Numbered from the stretch's first letter, positions 41,280-51,448 are shown. The stretch is DNA of 64,000 nucleotides from Chryseobacterium sp. JUb7 (GCF_024806495.1 NZ_JANUFF010000001.1:186001-250000), one strand, 5' to 3'. Notes: generated by a model from the letters alone, not told the origin. Numbers and translations: made by a program.

Positions 41280-42533
41280 GTGAAAGTTTCAAAATTAGCG
41301 GCGAACCTGATTGGTTCTGAAATTGTAAAAATTGGTAACGAAGTAAATGATTTAAAGGCAAAAGGAGCGGAAATTGCTAATCTTACCATTGGTGATTTGA
41401 ATTCTAATATCTATCCGATTCCTGCAAAGTTGAAGGAAGAAATTCAGAAGGCTTATCAGAACAATCTGACAAATTATCCGCCTGCTAACGGGCTTTTATC
41501 TTTAAGAAAAGAAGTTTCTAAAGACTTAAAAACGAGATGGAATTTAGACTATTCACCAAATGATATTTTAATCACAGCGGGTTCAAGACCATTGATTTAC
41601 GCAGTTTATAAAACAATCGTTGACGAAGGTGATAAAGTAGTTTATCCTACGCCATCTTGGAACAACAATCATTATGCATACCTTACTTCAGCTGATGCAG
41701 TAGAAGTAAAAACGACTCAGGAAAATAATTTCCTTCCGACTGCGGATGATTTAAGATCTCATTTGGAAGGAGCGGTTTTAGTAGCACTTTGTTCTCCATT
41801 GAACCCGACGGGAACAATGTTTACAAAAGAACAGCTTTCTGAAATCTGTGAATTGATTTTGGCTGAAAATAAAAAGAGAGGTGAAGATGAAAAGCCGTTG
41901 TACTTAATGTATGACCAAATCTATTCCAACCTTACTTTTGGTGCAGAACATGTTGACCCTGTATCGCTTTTCCCTGAAATGAGAGATTATACAATCTATA
42001 TCGATGGTATTTCAAAATGTCTTGCTGCAACGGGAGTTCGTGTAGGTTGGGGATTCGGCCCTGCGCACATTTTAGATAAAATGAAGGCTCTTTTAACACA
42101 CGTTGGAGCCTGGGCACCAAAACCAGAGCAGGAAGCTACAGCAAAATATTTTGAAAATCCTGATGATGTAAATGCTTTCGTTGAAGATTTCAAAGGAAAA
42201 CTGGAGGCTAGCTTAAAAGTTCTTCACGGCGGAATTCAGGATTTAAAAGGTAAAGGTCTTGCGGTTGACAGCATTGAACCGATGGGAGCGCTTTACTTAA
42301 CCATTAAATTAGATTATATCGGAAAAACAAAACCTGATGGGTCTGCTATCGAAAATTCCTCCGATTTGGTATTTTATCTGATTAATGAAGCTGGAGTTGC
42401 TTTAGTTCCTTTCTCGGCATTCGGTGAGGAGAAATCTGAGCCTTGGTTCAGAGCTTCTGTAGGTGGTTTGGCTACTGACGAAATTTCTGTAATGATGCCG
42501 AAATTAGAGAATGCTTTGAATGCTTTAAAGTAA
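41280..42533 (+). CDS. PLP-dependent aminotransferase, class I/II
   Basis: A 417-residue fold-type I aminotransferase of the aspartate aminotransferase superfamily. The internal aldimine lysine is K246 in DGISKCLAATGVR, preceded by the PLP-pyridine Asp motif YDQIYSNL and followed by the phosphate Arg in RVGWGFGP; NPTGT and the C-terminal WFRAS carboxylate Arg are present. Substrate cannot be told from sequence. It uses a GTG start, after which MKVSKLAANLIGSEIVK matches the family N-terminus. It is separated from the mutase by a repeat hairpin and from the next gene by another. Confidence 0.9.
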   Translation: MKVSKLAANLIGSEIVKIGNEVNDLKAKGAEIANLTIGDLNSNIYPIPAKLKEEIQKAYQNNLTNYPPANGLLSLRKEVSKDLKTRWNLDYSPNDILITAGSRPLIYAVYKTIVDEGDKVVYPTPSWNNNHYAYLTSADAVEVKTTQENNFLPTADDLRSHLEGAVLVALCSPLNPTGTMFTKEQLSEICELILAENKKRGEDEKPLYLMYDQIYSNLTFGAEHVDPVSLFPEMRDYTIYIDGISKCLAATGVRVGWGFGPAHILDKMKALLTHVGAWAPKPEQEATAKYFENPDDVNAFVEDFKGKLEASLKVLHGGIQDLKGKGLAVDSIEPMGALYLTIKLDYIGKTKPDGSAIENSSDLVFYLINEAGVALVPFSAFGEEKSEPWFRASVGGLATDEISVMMPKLENALNALK

Positions 42534-42550
42534 TATTTTAAATAAAAATA

Positions 42551-42648
42551 GATGCTTCGACAAGTTCAGCATGACAACTCTAAACCAACTGTTACTAGCA
42601 GATTGTTTTTATAGATGTCACGCTGAGCAGAGTCGAAGCGTTTTTTTT
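42551..42648. repeat. paired repeat, CTTCGACA family
   Basis: AGATGCTTCGACAAGTTCAG (42551) continues through CATGACA. The right arm, TGTCACGCTGAGCAGAGTCG (42616), continues to AAGCG and an eight-T run. It lies just after the aminotransferase gene and may terminate it. Confidence 0.85.
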
Positions 42649-42675
42649 GAAATGTAAAATTTTCTATTTATAAGA

Positions 42676-43266
42676 ATGAAATTCCAAAAAAAATCCTTCC
42701 TTGAAACAAAATTGCTGAGTTTTTCAACAGTAGGAATTATTATTTTGGTGATTCTAAGTGTTTGGTTTTCAGGCATTGGTTCTCACAGGTCTCTATTTCA
42801 AAATTCTATTGTTTCAACATCAATTTTAGCCGGTGCATTTTTCCTTTTTATTAGTTTAGGGTTGTATTATGGTTTGAAATTAAAAGATAATATTGGGCAT
42901 GTTTTGAATAAAGAAAGAATAAAAAAAATTTCAGACCGAGGTTCGATAATTGATGGATTTGATTTTGATCCGACTTCTGTCGGTGACGGATTGGGAGGAA
43001 TTATAATTTCGATTGTTTTATGGTTTGTGATTTCAATTCTTTTTACCATTTTATTGTATGTTTTAGGAGTTTTCTTTTGGGTTGTAATTTTATTATTTGC
43101 GGCAATGTTATATTGGATTTTTTTCCGAGCTTTACGTTTGGTATTTAAAAATTCGAAGCATTGTAAAGGAAATTTATTAAAAAGCTTGGCTTTTGGATTT
43201 TTTTATTCATTTCTGTACATCTCGTGGATCTATGGAATTATCTTTTTGGTTAATTATCTAAACTAA
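42676..43266 (+). CDS. membrane protein, unknown
   Basis: A 196-residue protein with about five hydrophobic helices in two groups (near 17-70 and 110-190) separated by a soluble loop, SDRGSIIDGFDFDPTSVGDG. No family is recognised with confidence. It stands between a repeat and kdsB with short spacing to kdsB (38 bp). Function unknown. Confidence 0.65.
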   Translation: MKFQKKSFLETKLLSFSTVGIIILVILSVWFSGIGSHRSLFQNSIVSTSILAGAFFLFISLGLYYGLKLKDNIGHVLNKERIKKISDRGSIIDGFDFDPTSVGDGLGGIIISIVLWFVISILFTILLYVLGVFFWVVILLFAAMLYWIFFRALRLVFKNSKHCKGNLLKSLAFGFFYSFLYISWIYGIIFLVNYLN

Positions 43267-43304
43267 AAATAAATTTATAATTAATAATTCATAACTAGTT
43301 AAAA

Positions 43305-44027
43305 ATGAAAATAATAGCAGTTATTCCTGCACGCTATGAAGCAAGCCGTTTTCCTGCAAAACTGATGCAGATATTAGGCGAGAAAACCGTTATTACAACA
43401 ACCTATCAGAATGTTGTGGAAACAGGTTTATTTGATGAAGTTTTTGTAGCGACAGATTCAGAAATTATTTTTGATGAAATTACCAAAAATGGTGGAAAAG
43501 CTGTGATGACAGGTCAACATGAAACAGGAAGCGACCGAATAGCAGAAGCTGTACAAAATATTGACTGTGACATTGTGATCAATGTTCAGGGGGATGAGCC
43601 TTTCCTTAAACTGGAGCCTTTACAGCAGTTGATCGAAGTATTTCATAACGATGAAAATCAGGAGATTTCTTTAGCTTCATTAAAAATAAAACTAACTGAA
43701 AAAGAGGAAGTTGAAAACCCTAATAATGTAAAGGTTATCACTGATAATAATGGTTTTGCCCTGTATTTCAGCCGCTCTGTAATTCCTTTTCACAGAGAAA
43801 TTTCTTTTGATGTGAATTATTTTAAACACATCGGTGTTTATGCTTTCAGAAAACATGCTTTAATTCAGTTTTCAAAACTGGAAATGAAGCCTCTGGAAAT
43901 TTCAGAAAAAATTGAATGCATCCGTTATCTTGAATATGGCATGAAGATCAAGCTGATAGAGACCAATTTCGTAGGCGTGGGTATTGATACGCCCGAAGAC
44001 CTTGAAAAGGCCAGAAAATTAATTTGA
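43305..44027 (+). CDS. kdsB: 3-deoxy-manno-octulosonate cytidylyltransferase
   Basis: A 240-residue enzyme that activates KDO as CMP-KDO for lipopolysaccharide core synthesis in the cytoplasm. The nucleotide motif [15 protein letters not shown] (residues 6-20) and NVQGDEPF near residue 95 are characteristic, as is [11 protein letters not shown]. Length is normal for KdsB. Its presence shows a Gram-negative LPS-producing organism. Confidence 0.95.
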   Translation: MKIIAVIPARYEASRFPAKLMQILGEKTVITTTYQNVVETGLFDEVFVATDSEIIFDEITKNGGKAVMTGQHETGSDRIAEAVQNIDCDIVINVQGDEPFLKLEPLQQLIEVFHNDENQEISLASLKIKLTEKEEVENPNNVKVITDNNGFALYFSRSVIPFHREISFDVNYFKHIGVYAFRKHALIQFSKLEMKPLEISEKIECIRYLEYGMKIKLIETNFVGVGIDTPEDLEKARKLI

Positions 44028-44161
44028 AAATATAATGATTGAAGTGGAGGAAGTGTAATGAAATATTCCGTCACTTCGAAAAAAACTACATTTTTTGTCT
44101 GTTTCTTTACACAAATATCATTTCAAAATTTTACTTTTTTACAAAATCGCAGCAAAAGCCT

Positions 44162-44169
44162 TATATTTG
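44162..44169 (+). promoter_or_regulatory. -7 box of the LolA-like gene
   Basis: TATATTTG matches TAnnTTTG, 18 bp upstream of the ATG at 44188. Confidence 0.5.
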
Positions 44170-44187
44170 AATTTATAAATTGAATTA

Positions 44188-44850
44188 ATGAAGAAAATAA
44201 TCTTAGTATTCGTCCTGATACTTTCACAATTATCTTTCGCTCAGACAGCAAAGGAAATTATAGATAAAAATATTGAAATGTCCGGAGGTTTAACGAATTG
44301 GAAGTTGTTAAATTCAGTCTTACTACAGGGAAAAGTAATTTTAGGAATAAAAGATGAATATCCTATAAAAATATTTCAGCAACGCCCGAATCTTACTAAA
44401 ACGGTGATTACTATTAATGGAAAAGATACCGCTATTGAAGGCTACGACGGATCTAAAGGCTATGCCATGAACTATGCAACCAATAAAGTTCAGGAATATC
44501 CGGATTATAAAGCTGAAAGTTTTGATAATGACTTTATAGATTGGGAAAATAAGGGTTTTGAGGCTAAATATTTAGGGAAAGAAAAAATAGGTGATATTTA
44601 CTGTCATAAAGTTGAACTGACTAAAAACGTCAATAAAAACATTTATTATTTTGATACAAAGAGCTATATGCTTTTAAAAGAAATAAAAAAAGAGGAAACC
44701 TTGGTATATTCTGACTATAAAAAAGTTGGAAATCTGGCAATGCCTTTCAGAATAGAGTCTTCTAGTGCCAAAAAAGACGGTGATTATGTTATGTTAATCA
44801 ACAGAATTGACATTAACAAGGTATTTCCGGCAAATACTTTTAAATTTTAA
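44188..44850 (+). CDS. LolA-like outer-membrane lipoprotein-sorting-type protein
   Basis: A 220-residue periplasmic protein with a signal peptide (LSQLSFAQ) and an antiparallel beta half-barrel pattern typical of the LolA/LolB fold (GGLTNWKLLNSVLLQGKV, then GDIYCHKVELTKN, then NIYYFDTKSYMLLKEIK). In Bacteroidota such proteins are annotated as outer-membrane lipoprotein-sorting proteins. The following glutathione peroxidase gene starts 36 bp later and is likely co-transcribed. Confidence 0.75.
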   Translation: MKKIILVFVLILSQLSFAQTAKEIIDKNIEMSGGLTNWKLLNSVLLQGKVILGIKDEYPIKIFQQRPNLTKTVITINGKDTAIEGYDGSKGYAMNYATNKVQEYPDYKAESFDNDFIDWENKGFEAKYLGKEKIGDIYCHKVELTKNVNKNIYYFDTKSYMLLKEIKKEETLVYSDYKKVGNLAMPFRIESSSAKKDGDYVMLINRIDINKVFPANTFKF

Positions 44851-44886
44851 TCCATTGCAGATCAGCTGCAAAATAAATAATCTAAC

Positions 44887-45462
44887 ATGAAAAAGATTTT
44901 TTTACTCATGCTTTCATTTGTAGCTTTTTTACAAAGTTGCATGAATCAGAAAAGTGAAGCGTCTAAAGCTAAAACCACCGAACTTATGGGAAAAACAATA
45001 TACGACTTTAAAGTAGAAAGCCTTGATGGAAAGGAAATTAACTTTGCAGATTTTAAAGGGAAGAAAATCCTTATTGTAAACACGGCGTCAGAATGTGGAT
45101 TTACTCCTCAGTATGCTGATCTGGAAAAGGTTTCTGAAGAGTATAAAGATAAAGTAGTGGTTGTAGGCTTCCCTGCCAATAATTTTGGGGGTCAGGAGCC
45201 CGGAACAAATACTGAAATCGGTGCTTTTTGCCAGAAAAATTATGGAGTTACTTTTCCTTTGGCAGCAAAGGTATCTGTAAAAGGAGATGATACTGCCCCA
45301 ATCTTCAAATATTTAACTGAAAAAGAACTGAATGGCGTAAAAAACACAACCATTCTTTGGAATTTTACAAAATTCCTGGTTGATGAAAACGGTAAATTGA
45401 TCGATACTTTTGTAAGTACAACAAAACCTACGGATAACGCAATTACGAAGTATTTCAAGTAG
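44887..45462 (+). CDS. glutathione peroxidase-family lipoprotein
   Basis: A 191-residue thiol peroxidase of the glutathione peroxidase family, secreted as a lipoprotein (signal with LQSC, Cys18). The catalytic triad is complete: C70 in NTASECGFTPQ, the Gln in FPANNFGGQEPG, and WNF in ILWNFTKFLV; Cys rather than selenocysteine. It reduces hydroperoxides, probably with thioredoxin-like donors. Placement outside the cytoplasm is unusual for the family and suggests defence of the periplasm or outer membrane. Confidence 0.93.
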   Translation: MKKIFLLMLSFVAFLQSCMNQKSEASKAKTTELMGKTIYDFKVESLDGKEINFADFKGKKILIVNTASECGFTPQYADLEKVSEEYKDKVVVVGFPANNFGGQEPGTNTEIGAFCQKNYGVTFPLAAKVSVKGDDTAPIFKYLTEKELNGVKNTTILWNFTKFLVDENGKLIDTFVSTTKPTDNAITKYFK

Positions 45463-45478
45463 AAAATATAATAAAATA

Positions 45479-45560
45479 ATTGCTTCAACAGGCTCAGCGT
45501 GACTTCCTATATTAATTTTAAAGTTAAAACGGGGTCAAGCTGAGCCTGTCGAAGCATTAT
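45479..45560. repeat. paired repeat, CTTCGACA family
   Basis: TGCTTCAACAGGCTCAGCGT and GAC (45480-45503) face GTCAAGCTGAGCCTGTCGAA and GCATTAT (45534-45560). It lies between two convergent genes and may act as their terminator. Confidence 0.85.
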
Positions 45561-45574
45561 TATAGTATTTATTA

Positions 45575-46231
45575 TCACGCATTAGTTTTCTCAGCAAAGC
45601 AAAATATATTCCCCAGCTTAATACTGGAATAGCCATTGCTCTTAATTTTGGAAGAATTAATCATTGCTTTAGCTAAAATATCGGTAGGAAGTGGCTTCTG
45701 ACTTTCCAAAAGGCCTAATTTATTTGCAAATTTTATGATTCTGCTTCCTAAAACTTCTCCAGTCCGGTCAGAATCTTTTCTTTCCAGCATACCGGGTTTA
45801 AAGATGGTTATTTTGTTGAAATGTAGCTGTTTTACAGCTTCTTCCAATTCACCTTTCATTTTGGAATAGAAAATTTTAGAACCTGGATTGGCCCCATAGG
45901 CAGATACTAAAATATAATCATCCACCTCATTTTCTTTGGCTGCTTTTGCAAATTCATATTGGTAATCAAAATCAACTTTTCTTTGGGCTTCTTTACTTCC
46001 TGCAGTTTTCAGCGTTGTTCCCAGGCAGGAAAATGCGACGTCACCCTTTACAGAAGCTTTCCATTCTTCAGGTTTTTCAAAATCTACAACATGTATTTTT
46101 AGTTTCTGATGATCGATATTTAATGGTTTTCTTACAAAAACATCCACCTGCTCGAAATCTTTATCGTTAAGTAATTGATTGACTAAATCTTTTCCTGTAG
46201 CACCTGTTGCGCCGATTACCAAAGCTTTCAT
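45575..46231 (-). CDS. NAD(P)-binding oxidoreductase, TIP30/HTATIP2-like
   Basis: A 218-residue Rossmann-fold protein of the atypical short-chain dehydrogenase type. The nucleotide motif is GATGATGKDLV (residues 7-17); VSAYGANPGSKIFYSKMKGELE contains the Tyr-x-x-x-Lys pair, and IFKPGMLERK follows. This pattern matches TIP30/HTATIP2-like oxidoreductases, whose substrate in bacteria is unknown. It is convergent with the peroxidase gene. Confidence 0.85.
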   Translation of the reverse strand: MKALVIGATGATGKDLVNQLLNDKDFEQVDVFVRKPLNIDHQKLKIHVVDFEKPEEWKASVKGDVAFSCLGTTLKTAGSKEAQRKVDFDYQYEFAKAAKENEVDDYILVSAYGANPGSKIFYSKMKGELEEAVKQLHFNKITIFKPGMLERKDSDRTGEVLGSRIIKFANKLGLLESQKPLPTDILAKAMINSSKIKSNGYSSIKLGNIFCFAEKTNA

Positions 46232-46335
46232 AATTTATTTGTGATTTTGGTTTAAATAATTCAACAATTTGTCTCTTAAATTTACAAAATTTTAATAATA
46301 TTGATACTTCTAATTTTTAAACTAATTAACAAAAC

Positions 46336-46689
46336 ATGGACACAAATGAAATTCTGGATTACTGCCTTGCCAAAAAAGGTGTTACTGAAACATTTCCTTT
46401 TGATAATGAAACACTTGTAATGAAGGTTGATACGAAAATGTTTTTATTAATGGGATTAGAAAGACAACCTTTAAGCATTAACGTAAAAACAGATCCGGAA
46501 TGGAGTGCCGAACTTCGTGAAAGACATCCGCAGATCACAGGCGCTTTTCATATGAATAAGACTCATTGGAATTCCGTATCAGTAGATGGTTTAAAAAGAG
46601 AACTTATTCTGAAACTCATTGATCACTCTTACGATCTCGTTTTTAAATCCTTAACCAAGAAAGTTCAGATTAAAATTAATAACTTATAA
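46336..46689 (+). CDS. MmcQ/YjbR family DNA-binding-like protein
   Basis: A 117-residue single-domain protein of the YjbR/MmcQ (cyaY-like fold) family: ILDYCLAKKGVTETFPF, then KMFLLMGLERQPLSINVKTDP, then GAFHMNKTHWNSVSVDG, the typical order. YjbR is thought to bind DNA on fold grounds; its role is unknown. It starts 20 bp upstream of the large DUF3857 gene. Confidence 0.88.
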   Translation: MDTNEILDYCLAKKGVTETFPFDNETLVMKVDTKMFLLMGLERQPLSINVKTDPEWSAELRERHPQITGAFHMNKTHWNSVSVDGLKRELILKLIDHSYDLVFKSLTKKVQIKINNL

Positions 46690-46708
46690 AACAAACTTAA
46701 ATTAAAAT

Positions 46709-49700
46709 ATGAGGAAAGTACTTATTTCCGCAGTCTACTTTTTGTCTGTAAGCGCTTTCGCACAAACAAAAGACCATACTAAAACCTGGGAACTATTACT
46801 GAATAATAAAAGAGATGAAGCCAGAAACTTTTATGACAAATCTTTAAAAGAACAAAAATTAAAAAACTTTGAATCCCTTTTTTTGGATGCTGTTATTAAT
46901 CAGGAACAGGGTGAGATTATTTTTGATGAAACCTTCGTTAAAAATTTCATAAGCATTACGAATGATGAGACGTATCTGTATCCTGCTTTACGGGAAAAAT
47001 TTATGCTCGGTGATACTGATGAAGAGGGTGTAGATGATTATACTTATAAAAAAGTCGATCTTTTATATGACAGCAGCTTTGGTAATCAGAATGCTATTAT
47101 CGAATGTAAGGCTCATTTTGATAATATAAGAAAGAACGAACCCGGAAATCTTGCAGCCTTGTCAAAACTGGCAAGAATTGATAAATGGCAGTTTGCCGGA
47201 GTTTTTGAAAATTTAAATGGCAGTGGTCTCGATAATGAATATGAGCCTGAAACCTATGCTAAAAATGATAAATTATTTAATGCCAATAGTTTCGGAAAGG
47301 TAGGTTGGTATAATAGGAGGTATAGTGATAATGACGGATTCAGTTTTTTTCTGAATGAAATGGAATATGGAAGGGGAATTATTTATGCCCAATCTTTTAT
47401 AGAAAATCCTGCAGAAAGAAAAATATGGCTTGAAGTTGATGCGAATAATGAGCTCAAAGTATTTTTAAATGATGTAGAAATTCTTTCCAGTACCAAGGAT
47501 GGTTATACGTCTACGGGATCCCACCTCGTGGAAGTAACTTTACCGAAAGGAATGAACAGGCTGCTTATTAAAAATGATTCGCAGACAGGAAAAATGGCTG
47601 GTTTTATGGTTGTTCCATATGATACCAATTATCAGAAGATTACAGATCTGAAATATTTTGATACTTATAAAGAGTACTCAAAAAGTACATTTGCACAGCT
47701 TCAGCCTAAAGAGTTAGAATTAAGATTTGAAAAAAAATTAAAGGAAAAAATTGCTCAGAATTCTGATAATTTTGTGTACGAATATCTTTTAATATTAGGT
47801 TATCTTAATAATCAGCAATTTGAGAAGGCGAAAGAAAAAATAGATGTTTTTACTCAGAAATACCCGAAATCATCTCTCGTTCAGACCCTTCTGTCACGAT
47901 ATTATACAAGTATTGAAGATAAAGAAAAAGTATCTGAAGTACTGAAAAATATAGAAATGAATGATCCTCAGTATTATATTGTTCCGGTCTTAAAAATGGC
48001 GGATGATGAACTGATAAAAAATATGAGCATTCAGGAGCTGGAAAAGTATAAAGCTATTCTGGTAAAAACGAAGGCGAAATCTATGGCTGAGATTTTTGAT
48101 ATGATGATATCTGCCAGAAATCATGATATAGATAAAATGAAAACGCATATCAATAATTTAAAAAATACTTTTGCAAATAATGAGAAATTCTTCGTTCTGT
48201 TCAGCTATCTGGAAGATGTGGAGAAAAAAGATCAAAGCGGGATCATAAAAAAGCTGGAAGATTTTCTGGATAAGAAAAACAACATAGACGTTATGTCTTC
48301 ACTGTTAGGTTATTATGAAAATGCAAACAGGGTAGAAGATCAAAAAAAACTGTTACAAAAATATATCACACTCTATCCATCTGTAAATATTTTCAGAAGT
48401 AAATATATTGCTCTCTTACAGGAGAATCCCAAGGATCCGGAAATTAGCCGCCAGCTTGATGAAGGGTTGGGTAATTTTCCGTATTCATATTCTTTAATGG
48501 CTTTGAAAGCGCAGATTGCTGCTTTACAGAGTAACAAGACAGAGGCTGTGAAATTTGCCAAGGAATCTCTTTCCCATAATACGGAAAACGAGCAGATGCA
48601 TAAGCTGATCAAAGATTTAGATAAAACTCAGGACGAAATTGATCAGGTTTCTATTAAAGACCTTCATAAACTGGTTGCAGAAAGAAGAAATAAAAGCATA
48701 AAAGGTAAAAAGGGAGTAACAACACTTCTGGATGAATATATTGTGAACGTCTATCCTGAAGGAGGTTTGAAAAAAAGAAGCACCTATGCCTATGAAATTA
48801 CTTCTGAAAAAGGAATTGAAGAAATAAAAGAGTATTATGTCAATTATTACGATCAGGTACTGAAATCTGAAATTATAAAGCCTAACGGAAGTATTGTTCC
48901 CGGGGAAAAATCTGAGGATCAGATTGTTTTCACTAATTTGGCCGTTGGAGATGTCGTTCTTATTCAAAAAGAAAGTCTGGAGAGAAATGGAGGAAGATTT
49001 TATAAAGATTTTAATTTAAGTTCGTATTTTAACTCTGAATATCCTGTTGTTGAGTCTATTTTTACGGTTATTACTCCTGAAAATTTAAGTTATCAGGTTA
49101 AAAGTAACAATAAGGAAGTTTCATCAACAAAGAAAAAAATCGGAGACAAATTATTTCAGACGTGGAAACTGAATGATCTAGCCGAAGTAAACCTGGAAGA
49201 ATATTATGCACCAAGTTATTACGATGCCACTATTTCCGTCACCGCCAATTCTATTAAAACATGGCAGGAAATTGCCAATTGGTATGCTGATCTTACCAAA
49301 AAAAGTCTTGTTTCGGATGGGGTTGTAGAAAAAGCTTTCAAAGAAATATTCCCGAATGGTACTGCAGGGATCAATGATATCCAGAAGGCAGAAAAAATTT
49401 ATAATTACATAGAAAAAAATGTTACATATAGCTCTGTAGATTTCCGCCAAAGTGGTTATATTCCTCAAAAGCCATCAAAAACGTTGGTTACAAAGCTGGG
49501 AGACTGTAAAGATCTATCGACATTATTCTTGATTTTAGGAAATCAGGCGGGTTTAAAATCGAATCTTGTGCTGGTTCAGACCAATAATAATTCTTCACAA
49601 CGTCTTTTACTTCCGAATCTTAGCTTTAATCATTGTATTGTAAAGGTAAATCTGGACGGAAAAGATACTTTCCTGGAAATGACAGATAAATATTTACCGT

Positions 49701-50458
49701 TTAATTCAGCCGTTAAATCCAATTATAAGGCAAAAGGTTTGGTAATTAATACGGATAAAAACAGTGGTTCTACAGATTTAATTGATCTGTCGATTGATAA
49801 TAATGTTAAAAGTATCTATAAGACCATCAGTGATGTAAATATTAACGGAGAGAATCAGAATTTTTCAACCAAGCAGTATGTGATGGGAGAAACAAAGAGT
49901 TATTTCAACGATTTCTTTCAGGACAACCAGTCAGACGACAACAGAAAGAAAAATATGGAAGAGCAGTATGGTTCCGTACTTGATAAAGTGATCAGTGTAA
50001 AATCTGTAAAACTGATTGATGGTAAAGATCTTACGTCAAATCCTCTAACCTATGAAGTTCAGTTTAATGTCAATGATAAACCTCAGTCTGTCGGAAGTTT
50101 AAAAATTATGAAAATTCCTTTTGTGACGAAGCCTTTTACAAAAGAGATTGTAGCCACAGAAAACAGAAATACCGATATTCAGTATACAAAATACGAAAAA
50201 CAGAACGAATATGTAGAAGAAGTATATCTGAACATTCCAGAAAGTATGAAGTTTATAGAAATCCCGGAGAATAAGGCGTTGGCTTATAATAATTTCAAAT
50301 ATTCGATTAATTATGAGTTGCAGAAAAATAATAAGCTTAAAATTACACGAATAGCCAATACACCTTGGGATAATATTAAAAAAGAACAGTATCCTGAATT
50401 TAAAAAATTCGTTGAAGATGCTATAAATACTGAAAACCAAATTTTAGGTTATAAATAG
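46709..50458 (+). CDS. DUF3857 and transglutaminase-like domain protein with TPR repeats
   Basis: A 1249-residue secreted protein: signal peptide (LISAVYFLSVSAFAQ), a long N-terminal helical region with TPR-like pairs (about 340-640, for example YEYLLILGYLNNQQFEKAKEKI), a DUF3857 beta region (about 690-860) and a transglutaminase-like core with the catalytic Cys C933 in KLGDCKDLSTLF. A DUF3858-like beta region follows to the C-terminus. Proteins of this kind occur widely in Bacteroidota and are thought to process or cross-link envelope polymers; the substrate is unknown. It ends with a terminator shared with ribF. Confidence 0.87.
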   Translation: MRKVLISAVYFLSVSAFAQTKDHTKTWELLLNNKRDEARNFYDKSLKEQKLKNFESLFLDAVINQEQGEIIFDETFVKNFISITNDETYLYPALREKFMLGDTDEEGVDDYTYKKVDLLYDSSFGNQNAIIECKAHFDNIRKNEPGNLAALSKLARIDKWQFAGVFENLNGSGLDNEYEPETYAKNDKLFNANSFGKVGWYNRRYSDNDGFSFFLNEMEYGRGIIYAQSFIENPAERKIWLEVDANNELKVFLNDVEILSSTKDGYTSTGSHLVEVTLPKGMNRLLIKNDSQTGKMAGFMVVPYDTNYQKITDLKYFDTYKEYSKSTFAQLQPKELELRFEKKLKEKIAQNSDNFVYEYLLILGYLNNQQFEKAKEKIDVFTQKYPKSSLVQTLLSRYYTSIEDKEKVSEVLKNIEMNDPQYYIVPVLKMADDELIKNMSIQELEKYKAILVKTKAKSMAEIFDMMISARNHDIDKMKTHINNLKNTFANNEKFFVLFSYLEDVEKKDQSGIIKKLEDFLDKKNNIDVMSSLLGYYENANRVEDQKKLLQKYITLYPSVNIFRSKYIALLQENPKDPEISRQLDEGLGNFPYSYSLMALKAQIAALQSNKTEAVKFAKESLSHNTENEQMHKLIKDLDKTQDEIDQVSIKDLHKLVAERRNKSIKGKKGVTTLLDEYIVNVYPEGGLKKRSTYAYEITSEKGIEEIKEYYVNYYDQVLKSEIIKPNGSIVPGEKSEDQIVFTNLAVGDVVLIQKESLERNGGRFYKDFNLSSYFNSEYPVVESIFTVITPENLSYQVKSNNKEVSSTKKKIGDKLFQTWKLNDLAEVNLEEYYAPSYYDATISVTANSIKTWQEIANWYADLTKKSLVSDGVVEKAFKEIFPNGTAGINDIQKAEKIYNYIEKNVTYSSVDFRQSGYIPQKPSKTLVTKLGDCKDLSTLFLILGNQAGLKSNLVLVQTNNNSSQRLLLPNLSFNHCIVKVNLDGKDTFLEMTDKYLPFNSAVKSNYKAKGLVINTDKNSGSTDLIDLSIDNNVKSIYKTISDVNINGENQNFSTKQYVMGETKSYFNDFFQDNQSDDNRKKNMEEQYGSVLDKVISVKSVKLIDGKDLTSNPLTYEVQFNVNDKPQSVGSLKIMKIPFVTKPFTKEIVATENRNTDIQYTKYEKQNEYVEEVYLNIPESMKFIEIPENKALAYNNFKYSINYELQKNNKLKITRIANTPWDNIKKEQYPEFKKFVEDAINTENQILGYK

Positions 50459-50466
50459 ACCAAAAG

Positions 50467-50497
50467 AAAAGCTTACAGATCTCTGTAAGCTTTTTTT
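50467..50497. terminator. bidirectional terminator between the DUF3857 gene and ribF
   Basis: AAAAGCTTACAGA pairs with CTGTAAGCTTTT and is followed by Ts on both sides of the hairpin. Confidence 0.82.
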
Positions 50498-50500
50498 ATG

Positions 50501-51421
50501 TTAAAAATTAAACGCCTGCGTTAATTTTTTATCCTCATCAAGTCTTTCAATCAGTTTTTCAAGACCTTCAAATTTTATCTCATCATGAAGAAAATCTCTG
50601 AATTTCACTGTGATCTTTTCATCATAAATATCTCCTTCAAAATCAAGGATATAAACCTCGACCGTTAATTTTTCTCCGTTTACAGTTGGGTTTGTTCCTA
50701 CACTCAGCATTCCTTTATACTGTTGGTCTTTTACAAAAACTTCAACAATATAAGCACCTTTTTTAGGTAAGAGTTTAATAGATTCAGTCTCAATATTAGC
50801 AGTCGGATATCCGATTGTCCGTCCGATTTTCTTGCCGTGAACAACAGTTCCGGAAACAGAGTAGGAGTAACCAAGCATCTCATTGGCTTCCTGAATATTA
50901 CCTGTTAAAAGAGCATTTCTTACTTTAGTGGAACTGATATTATTTTCGTGAATATTAATGGCTTCCATTTGTTCAACCTCAAAATCCAGTTCTTTTGATA
51001 ATTTTTGAAGCAGTTCAAAGTTTCCGCTTTTATTTTTTCCGAAAGAATGATCGTAGCCAATGATTAAATATTTTACATTAAGTTGATCCACTAAAATCTG
51101 ACGCACAAATTCTTCCCCCGTTAAGTTTCTGAATTCTTCATCAAATTCTTTAAGAAATAAATTTTCAATGTTATATTTTTCCATCAAAAATTTCTTCTCA
51201 TCTATGGTATTCAGAAGTTTAAGATCCTCATTCGGATTAAAAACAAATCTCGGATGTGGCCAAAAAGTAAGTACGGCAGTCTCCAAATTGTTCTCGGAAC
51301 CTACTTTAATTAATTCATCAATAATACTTTTATGACCAAGATGTACTCCGTCAAACATGCCTAAAGACAACGCTAAAGGCTTTTGAGAAGTATAATCTTT
51401 AAAATTTTTGAAAACTTTCAA
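50501..51421 (-). CDS. ribF: bifunctional riboflavin kinase / FAD synthetase
   Basis: A 306-residue enzyme converting riboflavin to FMN and FAD. The N-terminal nucleotidyltransferase half has GMFDGVHLGHKSII and the later ISSTKVRNALLTG; the C-terminal kinase half has GKKIGRTIGYPTANIE and VGTNPTVNG. Both halves are complete and of normal length. Its minus-strand promoter box TATATTTG lies 20 bp upstream (51441-51448). There is no FMN riboswitch in the leader. Confidence 0.95.
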   Translation of the reverse strand: MKVFKNFKDYTSQKPLALSLGMFDGVHLGHKSIIDELIKVGSENNLETAVLTFWPHPRFVFNPNEDLKLLNTIDEKKFLMEKYNIENLFLKEFDEEFRNLTGEEFVRQILVDQLNVKYLIIGYDHSFGKNKSGNFELLQKLSKELDFEVEQMEAINIHENNISSTKVRNALLTGNIQEANEMLGYSYSVSGTVVHGKKIGRTIGYPTANIETESIKLLPKKGAYIVEVFVKDQQYKGMLSVGTNPTVNGEKLTVEVYILDFEGDIYDEKITVKFRDFLHDEIKFEGLEKLIERLDEDKKLTQAFNF

Positions 51422-51440
51422 AACGAAAAAATTTTGACTG

Positions 51441-51448
51441 CAAATATA
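51441..51448 (-). promoter_or_regulatory. -7 box of ribF
   Basis: CAAATATA reads TATATTTG on the minus strand, 20 bp upstream of the ribF start. The remaining gap to atpD (51449-51659) shows nothing else. Confidence 0.5.

Noticed and set aside
39449..42533. Mutase and aminotransferase as part of a dedicated biosynthetic cluster
   Set aside because: Each gene is a common housekeeping type, they are separated by repeat hairpins, and no third pathway gene joins them.
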